Positions 1 to 64,000 of a DNA stretch of 64,000 nt are shown here, in pieces. The stretch lies in NCBI GenBank assembly GCA_029706075.1, contig JAINUG010000131.1, positions 1,488,001-1,552,000 on the forward strand, given 5' to 3'. A program made the position numbers and the translations under genes. The notes beneath the pieces were generated by a model. It made no database searches and was not told the origin of the DNA. It was given only the letters and a program-made list of their open reading frames with translations. Within the stretch, counting starts at the first letter, position 1. Every line of letters begins with the position of its first letter. The DNA is from Aldrovandia affinis. Lineage: Eukaryota > Chordata > Actinopteri > Notacanthiformes > Halosauridae.

Positions 1-270
1 CCGACTCTGGCCAGGAGCCCCGATCCGGGATGGCATTTGGCTGTCCACCCCTGGGGGGTGAGAGGAGGGAAAGTTGGCATGAGCTCGCCGAGGAGCAGTA
101 GGGCGTTCCTAAAGAGCAGGTGGGCAAAGTTCCTTCTTGAAGGAGGCGGATCATTGCCAGCCTCGGGAATATTAGCTCGACCCGGAGGATGGGCGGCAGG
201 CTCGTGAAGCAATTAGTGGGTTGAATTGGCTACTAAATTGGGAGAAAAACGGGGAAAAGATCAGAAACAA
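1..270 (+). repeat. SINE, 3' part (family A), cut by window start
   Basis: Ends in ATTGGCTACTAAATTGGGAG plus A-rich tail. The same 3' end occurs at 49736-49945, 53100-53445, 26521-26665 (plus) and 16555-16770 (minus). The GAGCTCGCCGAG segment also resembles 25560-25610. Confidence 0.6.
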
Positions 271-3250
271 GCTAGTGAGCTACTCTTTCCTTACAAATGC
301 ACAGCTCTCCATGGTACAAAAAAAAATAATTTCTGGAGCCTCATACACATAAAGGCCACATCAACACACCCCTTTGAATACTGGGTAGTCCACTATCACT
401 GGAGCTATGGCAAACCACAGAACAGCCCATTAATACAGGCGATTACACAGCCGACACAGACAGTAAACTCAGATTCAGTGATCAGGCTGAATTCTGTATT
501 GAAACAACTGGACACTGCTGGCTTACATTGCCTTTGGTCTTCCTGAAATGTTTATTGGTTTTCTGTGTGATGTTTTTCGAGACACAGCTCTGTAAAATAT
601 ATTGCGTATGAATTCAAATGGTTGCCTTCAAGTGCTGGGACTGGTCTAATGCATATGTGTGAAGGCTCTAAGCCCAGGACCAAGGATCTAGCAAACGTGG
701 GATTCTTAGTTTTTCCTTTTGAAGAATGTTGGCACCTTTTATATAGCACTTTTAAGTGATGCAGTAGTGTAGTACAATTTTACATTGGTTTGCACATTGC
801 TATGAGAACAGGTGGTTGATGAAGTCCTTATTTTCCTTACACCCATGTAGTCAAGTGTTTTAGTTTTGAGTGAGAATATGAAATGGTGTATAACCGTCAA
901 CAATTACTGAACAATGCAATACTTTATAGCTGTGTCAAATGAAATGTTCCAACTTCCTATGGCAATATCATTCAAATAATTTTTACCCTTTTCCTTTTTT
1001 TGTTATATGGTGTTTTATTTATTTCTTGAATTCAATTTAAATAACACTTTTTCATAACTGAGACTCCAATGTGTTTTCTGGTTCTTGGAATTATAAACTC
1101 ATGGCATTGCATAGATTGGGGGAATGAACAGTTAGCATATTTTCAACATAGACATTTAATGCTATATTTAAAGAAAGTTATAATTTACATACATTACCTC
1201 AAGTGCAACACACATGCTTAAAATGTTGTTCTGACAGGATATACAATATGTAAAATTTAAGGGGGGGGAAACTACTTAAAGCAGTAGAAAATCATAAATG
1301 CCTCAATCATATATATTTCAGGGGTTTGCATATATACATTTTGTGCCCCTTACAGTTGATGCAGGCTAAAAAGGCTATATCCTTTTTAGTGTGAACTGCC
1401 CTCTTGTGGCAAATTATGTAATTGCACAGATATACCACAGGGCAGACAGCATGAAGCATGATGCCTACATGAAACCATCTAGTATCTATTTGTATGGCGC
1501 AGGAGACCATTTGCATACTATATCCCACGTTAAATTTCTTGACGATTCCTCTAATTTTATGAAGGGTGAAATTAAGAGACATGCCATTGAGTCTTCATAA
1601 TAGTGCATCCACACGTTGACATTGTGCACTTACCCAGAGTATGCACATAACAGGAGTCAGCAGTCAGAGGGATTTAAAGGGTAAGTGGAAACCAAAACCT
1701 CATTGAAATATTTTTTTCATCAACTCCTGATACTTGTTAAAAAAATGTCCATACCACATAACGTTTCTAGACACATCAGCCACATCCTCGTGTAGAGAAG
1801 CACGTCATCACTACCTCTCAGACGGAGATTGAATGGGTGTTCTACTTTACATTCTCTCCAGCAAGTTCGCAAAGCTCGAGTGCAAAGGAAATTCCCACGG
1901 CATGCATGCGGTCGTCATGGATGCATTAAGCCATTTGCATCCTACCCTTTTTCACAAGATGGACAATGATCCATTACTTTCTTTCCCCCAGTGCTTGCAT
2001 TGCAGTCACAAAATAAATGCATTATGGGACATTGTAGCTTCAGTAAGCTGAACAAGAATTTCATTTCTTTATTTGTTTTTGCTTGAATAATTCTTATATC
2101 AGCAAAGAATACCTACTTGCTTCCCTGCTGCTTGCTGTTCAGTAACACAGATGATTTATAGGAAGTCAGCTGTGTATCATACTCAATAGTGTCTGCAGGA
2201 CCAGAAGTTCTTTTTTTGTTGCTTTTGCAGTTGGAAAAAAGAGTGTTGATAAATTTTTCCTAAATTGCTTACTGGGATTAATGTTTCATTCCATTTCCAT
2301 TGTAATCCATCTTCTGAAGATCACAGTAAATCAATTCTGTTTCTCAGAAGATCAAAAATGACCAATACTTTAGGTGGAACATCTCTAATTCCAGCTTTAG
2401 GTCATTACAAAAGCCTTTGGTCATTACAAGTACAAGCATTGTTTAAAAGTTAGGCAGTACTGGGAACTATAGCACAAAAAGCTCAATCACTGCCCTTTGA
2501 TAACCTATGCATGTTCCTGCAGCTGTTCTTAGCAGTTCATTTGCACACTTATGTTTCACCATTTCTGTACTATCATGTTTTGAGCCAAACCTTTATTTTT
2601 TGGACCTAAAAACCAGATGCATGCTTAAATACATGGAAATCACATTTAAAACGCAGGACACAAATTTGAACCAAATGAAGACAGCAGTCAGACGTGAAGT
2701 GTCGTGTACTTTATTAAGACTGGTTTACAGTGTTGAGGAGTGTTACGATAGTTGCCAGATACGTTTTGTTAAAAGGGTTTTGTCAAAGCAAGATTTGGTT
2801 TCATCATCAGAAAAAATAGCCAACAAAATTTTTTCCAAGTGAGTGCGGGGGTTAGGTGTGCGGGTCGCTGAAAAGGGGGGGGGGGGCTTTGGGGGTTTGC
2901 AGCAGAGATGGGGCCACCGCTGCCGATCCCAGAAGGTAAGCAGGACCAGTAATCCCCAGCTGCACTCGGGTCCAACACTAATCTAACTCCATTACAATTT
3001 TACAAGGTCACTTCCTGTGAGTCAAGTTCCAAAGTCTTGTCATCCTGAACTCATGAACTGCAGGCCGATTGGACACAAATACGGCGTTCGCACAGCTACC
3101 GATCTGCAGGTGTCAGGGGAAGAAGTTAGGGCAGTAGCCAGTGATGCACCAGTAACATTTCAAACTTAAGATCAAACCTGTTTATGCCATTTGGGAAGTT
3201 TTAATCAAATAAAATGGAAAAGAATATAAGGGAATGTTGAAATCTGATCG
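271..3250. other. 3' flank of tnks, no gene recognised
   Basis: Only short, unsupported ORFs. A+T-rich with a G-run at 2875-2886 followed by a GC-richer patch (2850-2980). Nothing resembles a known coding family. Confidence 0.5.
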
Positions 3251-3269
3251 TAACAGACAGACACTTCTT

Positions 3270-4448
3270 CCTACATTTAATATTTATTCAAAACATAAAG
3301 AGAACCAAAAAGGATGACAACCAAGCCATTCCCTTTCAAAAAACAGGAAGAAAAGACCCAAGAGAAAAATCCCACTTCATACACAGTACTAATAATACCC
3401 AATCTTCATCAGTAAACAACATCAAAAGCTTTACAAAGGCATTGTCCTTTACACAACCTGTACATCAATGGACATCTTTTTTCAATAATGTATTTTTCAG
3501 TTAATTTCAAATAACTTAAATCTTTCCTGTTTAAAAGTGCAAATACTTTAAAACATGAGTGTTACGTTGGTAAGACGACAGCGGCACGCTTTGTGAGTGA
3601 GAAGTAGTGAATATTTCTGCCGTTTCCAGGTTCTCCCGCGGAACATTCCTTCGGCTGTGGAGCCGCTGTGCCTGCTCTGAAACCTCGCGACTCCTCTCTT
3701 AAAAACCAAACTCAAAAAAGGATGAAAAATAACTTGCTACACCACACCTTTCCCAGAGAAGATAATGGAAGGAAATAAAAAATAATAATAAATAAAAAGT
3801 CAAGCTAAAAAGTCAAGCGAAAGTTGGGGTCCCTACAGTCTGCACATGGTCCGTTTTATAGCGCAAGTAATCTAAAAACGAATTTTAAATAAAATTCATA
3901 TCCATCACAATAAACTAAAACAAAGCCAAGAGGATGAATGCAATGTGTGGGTATGGGGCGATCTCATCCCTAATTCCCAGGGCCTTGTGAGTGGAGAGTG
4001 GAGAGGAGGGCAGGGGGCCCACCGAGGAGCTGTGATTATTGTTCCACAGGAGCGCGCGTGTCAGTCGCTTGGTACTCACAACTTCCCAAACTGTGGAAGA
4101 CAGCTGCTGTCAACGAGATGGATTCTATTGAACATGTTGGGCACTGGGCATGGAGAAAAAGAGACAAAAAGAGAATCGGAGCGGATTTCATTCGAAGGCA
4201 AAGTCTGTAAACACTTTCATGGAGGAGAGAAAAACTGACCAAAACAAAAATTGTAGTGAAAAAAAAAAGGTAATAGAAAATTGGCAGCTGTTTACAACAG
4301 AAAAGTTTGTGTTAAAACAAAAAAAAACGAAATAAAAAAACAGAGGAGCTTATTGGCCAGTTGGGCCCTGAAGATATGAAGTGTTCAATAACAGTCTCTC
4401 CGGTTGTGCTGGGCTAGGCTGGACTGGGCCGTGATCCGCCGGGCTGGA
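3270..4448 (-). other. tnks: tnks 3'UTR (inferred)
   Basis: Sequence between the TAG and the first convincing poly(A) signal. On the transcript strand it is A/U-rich and contains a UUAUUUAUU nonamer (plus-strand 3787-3795), the core of a class of AU-rich mRNA-decay elements. No other ORF of note. The 3' boundary is inferred only. Confidence 0.6.
3283..3288 (-). terminator. tnks: poly(A) signal AATAAA of tnks
   Basis: Minus-strand AATAAA followed 15-30 bases downstream by a GU-rich stretch (GTGTCTGTCTGTT, plus-strand 3252-3264), the usual layout of a cleavage site. No other minus-strand AATAAA was seen between the stop codon and here. Cleavage would fall near 3265-3275. Confidence 0.6.
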
Positions 4449-60304
<55,856 letters not shown>

Positions 60305-60374
60305 CTGGGTGATTGCAAAAAATCATGGTGTCAGAAATGGGCAGCAGCAGGAGGAGGAAGCAAGAGGAGCCGGG

Positions 60375-60545
60375 TTTACTCACTCACTCACTCTCACTCA
60401 CACTCACTCACTCACACTCACTCACACTCACTCACTCACACTCACTCACACTCACTCACACTCACTCACACTCACTCACTCACTCGCACTCTCACACTCT
60501 CACACTCTCACACTCACACTCTCACACTCTCACACTCACTCTCAT
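60375..60545. repeat. CACTCA/CTCACA minisatellite
   Basis: 170 bp of CACTCACTCACA and CACTCTCA units, about 70 bp upstream of the same exon on the coding strand. Confidence 0.9.
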
Positions 60546-60899
60546 GCACACTAATTCAGCCTGCCTGCTTTCTCCATTTCTCTCTCTCTGCTCCCTCTCT
60601 TAGTGTAGCACACACCCCCTTCAGGTGGTGACACTGTGACGCGGGGCGGCTTGTGGCAGCAACCCTGGCTTTCCCCACACCCCTGCCCTCCTGGATTTTT
60701 TATGTTTGCACGGGAGGAGCGGTTGCCGTGACAGCGTAAAAGGGATAAAATAAATGATTAAAATGAGCCTGGCCCTGCCTCCTACCCTCCCCCCATCTCA
60801 CAGCTAGCCAGAGCAAGAGTCACAACAAAATCAGGGATGAGACCCCCATCCCACCCCCCCCCCCATGTCCTTGTTCTCTCCCTCCCTCTGGACTAGAGG

Positions 60900-61100
60900 A
60901 GAAAGGGGGGCTACAAGAGGAGGGGGACAGACAGACATCACCAAGAGGGGGGTGTGAGGGGGTTGATGAGAGGGGGTGTGGGAGAGAGGAGTGGGGGCGG
61001 ATGAGGGGGAGAGAGGGGGGTGGAGGGGGCATGGGGGTGGATGAGAGGGGGTGGGAGAGGGGAGTTTGGGGGGGCATGGGGGTGTGGGAGAGGGGGTGAG
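60900..61100. repeat. G-rich low-complexity tract
   Basis: Repeated GAGGGGGTG/GGGAGAG words with many G-runs of three or more on the plus strand. Confidence 0.7.
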
Positions 61101-61374
61101 TCCGTGGCCCTGTCACCCTGGAGATCCCGCGCTGACGCCTGTGTGATTGACAGCCGCCAACGAAAAATGACTACTGCTGCCATAAAGATGCCATTCCCTG
61201 TCATTCTAATTGCTTGTCAAAGTGATATTACAATTCATAAACAAGCCACTGCTTATTATACCTGCAGAATATAGCATTTTTTAATACATTGTATGCAAGA
61301 CAACAGTCAGTAAATCTTAATATACAATCATGTGGACTGTGTTCTTTCTGTGTGTGTATGCACATATAAGCATG

Positions 61375-61397
61375 CGTGTGTGCGTGCGTGTGCGCCT

Positions 61398-61440
<43 letters not shown>
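61375..61440. repeat. GT microsatellite
   Basis: (GT)n of about 32 bp in a wider GT-rich segment. Confidence 0.85.
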
Positions 61441-61504
61441 ACCATTTGTGTTGTCAAGAGTGAGTATGCGCATACATGCATCCGGTGTTGTGTTTGTGTA
61501 TGTA

Positions 61505-61965
61505 TGTACAGGTAACTGCCAAAATAAAGTGACTTAATAAGGCGATGGGCCACCACAAGCTCAGTGCACCTTGGTATAGATTCTAAATGTGTCTGGAACG
61601 GTATTGGAGGGATGCAACACCATTCTCCCATGAGAAATTCCATAATTTGGTGTTTTGTTGATGGTTGTGGAATACCGCTGTCTCAGGCGCCGCTCCAGAA
61701 TCTCCCCATAAGTGTTAAATTGAGTTGAGATCTGGTGACTGAGACAGCCATGGCATATGGTTTACATCATTTTCATGTTCATCAAACCATTCAGTGACCA
61801 CTTGTGCCCTGTGGATGGGGGCATCGCCATCCTGGAAGAGACCATTCCCATCATGATAGATATACTTCACCATAGGATGAAGGCAATCACTCAGAATTGC
61901 TTTGTATATATTGGTGTTTACCTTGCCCTCTAAGGGGTTGAGTGGACTTAAACCATGCCAGGAAA
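61505..61965 (-). pseudogene. Tc1-like transposon fragment
   Basis: Minus strand reads LSDCLHPMVKYIYHDGNGLF, ENDVNHMPWLSQSPDLNSI and related text, ending in the terminus TTTATTTTGGCAGTTACCTG near 61510. Same family as 47643-49276. Confidence 0.75.
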
Positions 61966-61976
61966 ATGCACCTGTG

Positions 61977-61977
61977 T

Positions 61978-62012
<35 letters not shown>

Positions 62013-62070
62013 GCCGTGTGTGTTGCCATGTGTATGTGTGTATGTGTGTTTGTTGTTGTGTGTATGTGTG
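61977..62070. repeat. GT microsatellite
   Basis: (GT)n then TGTGTATGTGTG/TTGTTGTGTG; abuts the Tc1-like fragment. Confidence 0.85.
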
Positions 62071-62325
62071 TTTTGCCCTCACACCTGGAGAGGATAGGCA
62101 TGGCCCTCTTCCTGCCTCCCCCCAGAGGAGAGCAGAGATGCACACATCGACAGGCCCACGCCCCCAGGACATAACTGCCCCACCCGCGGCAAAGTGTGGG
62201 GATCATGAACAGGTCTGTGTGCTCACTCGATATGACACGAGCGCCTCAAGCGCTAATTAAACCCTCGCCCCTAGGAGCTATGACATCATCATCGTTAACG
62301 ATGGACTGCCATAAACCAGTAAGCA

Positions 62326-62327
<2 letters not shown>

Positions 62328-62359
<32 letters not shown>

Positions 62360-62415
62360 TGTGTGTGTGCGAGTGTGTGCGTGAGTGAGTGTGCGTGTGT
62401 CTGTGTCTGTCTGAG
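62328..62415. repeat. GT microsatellite
   Basis: (GT)n then GTGAGTGAGTGTGCGTG and TCTGTCTG. Confidence 0.85.
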
Positions 62416-62429
62416 AGAGAGATGAGTGA

Positions 62430-63094
62430 CAGGGCTCCGAGATACTGCTGACTACAGGGAATGGGACAAAAGAGAAGTGGGGGGTGGGGCAAAGCTTACA
62501 TTACTCTCTGCTCTGCATGCAAATGTCAAAGTTTTCATTTCAAATCCTGTCCAGGACTTCAAAGCTCTCCATCTCAGTGAGGAATATATCAGGACAAACA
62601 ACAGGGCAAAAACTAAATGAAACTGTCCTGCTGTGACGTCCTGTGCAATGGTGGAGAAAACCAATCTGAACCATTTAGTGCCATCAAGGGTTTTTCTCAG
62701 CTCTGTTTCCTGTCTGTGGCACTGGGCAGCTGTATTAAAGCAGTCAAGATCATGAAAGAACACTTTGTATGCTTCATATTAGCATCACAGAGACAAAACG
62801 TGAAGCTGTGGACTGGGACAGAGTTGACTGAAGGCAACACAAGGTTTCAGTACATAAACTGTGGACTGGACTAATATGAAAGGCTGATATAACTACACTG
62901 ATCTGACAGAAAATGCAAAGACTGTGGCAGTTCTAGGGTTGGCCCCGACCTCCTCGAAGTGAACTGGCTGCCCGTTCTCCGCTGCAGAGTGCTGTGTGAT
63001 CCTGCCCCTCGCCTAACGGATCTTCAGGGCTGCAGCATGCCCATGTGTGCCCCAGGCAAGGGGGTTTGTGTGCGTGTGTGTGTGTCTGCGTGAA

Positions 63095-63144
<50 letters not shown>

Positions 63145-64000
63145 CATGGATGGGGAGGCCCCAAAAATGTTTAATTTTCCCTTCTGCAATGTTGCACGAT
63201 CATTTCACCTGGCCACAAAAAACAAAAGAAGGACATTCCCACTGAACTGGGGGAGAAATTGTGAGACAGTTGGAGAACATCCTCCACGCGTGTCACATTT
63301 GAGAAACCTGAGCCGTTCTGTGTAAGGTGAAATGAACTGGAGCGTTGAATCCCCCGAAGCCCTACGAGCACGGCCAGGGTGAAGCTCCTGACCTGCATCT
63401 AATTCACTTGGCCTCAGCAGCTCATCTGCCTATAATCCCTTCAATCCCAACGGCCACCCAGAACAGCATGACAGAAGCAGTGTTCTCTGGATCATTGGTG
63501 GATTTGTCCTCATTTCTCACGGAGGTAAAGTCGTGAAATGTGATGAATGGAAGTGTGGAAACGGGAAGATAGTGTTGAAATGTGAGCTGACAGCCCTAGC
63601 AACGAATTACTACTCCTGCTCAGAATCATTCCAGCTCTGCACACCAGAACAGTGCTCCGAGCGCTCTTCTCTGTGAGGAAGTGGAGTTTGGAAATAAGGT
63701 GGAGTGGTAGGAACAGGTGATATCTATCTAAACAAACTACAAGGGATATCCATTTCAAATTTTAACAGGACCCCAGATATTTAAGAAATTCAAAATGGCC
63801 ACCATTTGACTTTTTTTCAATGGTCTGTGTTCTTTGCACCACCTTACTCAAAAACCTGAATTTTTAGGTGTAATAAAGGGATTTATGCACTGCAACCCCA
63901 CCATAGTATGTGAAGTTCGACAGACTGTCCTTAATGAAACTGCCTGCTCACACCCTAGAACGGTATTTGCAATCAACTGATTGACTCATCAGTTTTGTTT
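62430..64000. other. intron sequence upstream of first exon seen
   Basis: No ankyrin-type exon on the minus strand and no other gene. Contains a GT microsatellite at 63065-63143. The GAACTGGCTGCCCGTTCTCC stretch near 62962 may be a short LINE scrap. Confidence 0.45.
63065..63143. repeat. GT microsatellite
   Basis: (GT)n with CTGCGTGAATG interruption. Confidence 0.85.

Noticed and set aside
60900..61100. Possible CpG island or promoter of tnks
   Set aside because: The tract is G-rich but CpG-poor and repetitive, and the upstream coding exons of tnks are not in the window, so the promoter must be further away.
62940..63045. Missing upstream tankyrase exon
   Set aside because: Neither strand gives the ankyrin text expected before GEYKKDELLEAA, and no matching GT donor in phase 1 was found.

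Overview
The window is a stretch of a ray-finned fish (almost certainly teleost) nuclear chromosome. It is occupied almost entirely by one gene read on the minus strand: a tankyrase 1 orthologue (tnks, PARP5a). Twenty-four coding exons could be placed from 60304 down to 4449. All have consistent GT-AG borders and phases, and together they encode the last 996 residues. Numbering below counts from the first codon touched in the window; catalytic and zinc-site spacing implies an offset of about 331 from human TNKS. The upstream exons (N-terminal His/Pro/Ser region and first ankyrin cluster) lie beyond 64000. The fish assignment rests on the tankyrase sequence and on repeats typical of such genomes: Tc1-like elements, hAT elements, L2-type and L1-type LINEs, a Penelope-like element, tRNA-like SINEs and many CA/GT microsatellites.

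Layout on the coding strand (high to low coordinates): ankyrin clusters ARC2 to ARC5 (60304-17117), a Ser/Pro-rich linker (14886-14649), the SAM domain (14006-10868), and the PARP catalytic domain with His, Tyr, Glu and a Cys-His-Cys-Cys zinc site (10766-4449). A roughly 1.2 kb 3'UTR follows, with a poly(A) signal at 3283-3288. The exons form one intact product with no stop or frameshift. The largest intron, 40567-58404 (17.8 kb), holds much of the transposon load. No second protein-coding gene was recognised; 1-3250 is 3' flank with one SINE fragment.

The most notable observation is at 33621-33757. The splice donor of the exon 33757-33943 has been tandemly copied with a (GACA)-type repeat, giving four GT donors spaced 51, 33 and 45 bases apart. 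Every spacing is a multiple of three and every copy keeps the T that starts the split Tyr codon. The first two downstream donors are reachable through an open frame, so they could add 17 or 28 residues between ARC2 and ARC3; the third is behind a stop. Other observations are CA/GT repeats touching several donors, two different 36-bp minisatellites on either side of one ankyrin exon, a hAT-in-hAT composite nested in a Tc1-like element, a decayed Penelope-like element broken by a hAT MITE with a perfect 8-bp target duplication, and an unidentified two-copy intronic repeat.
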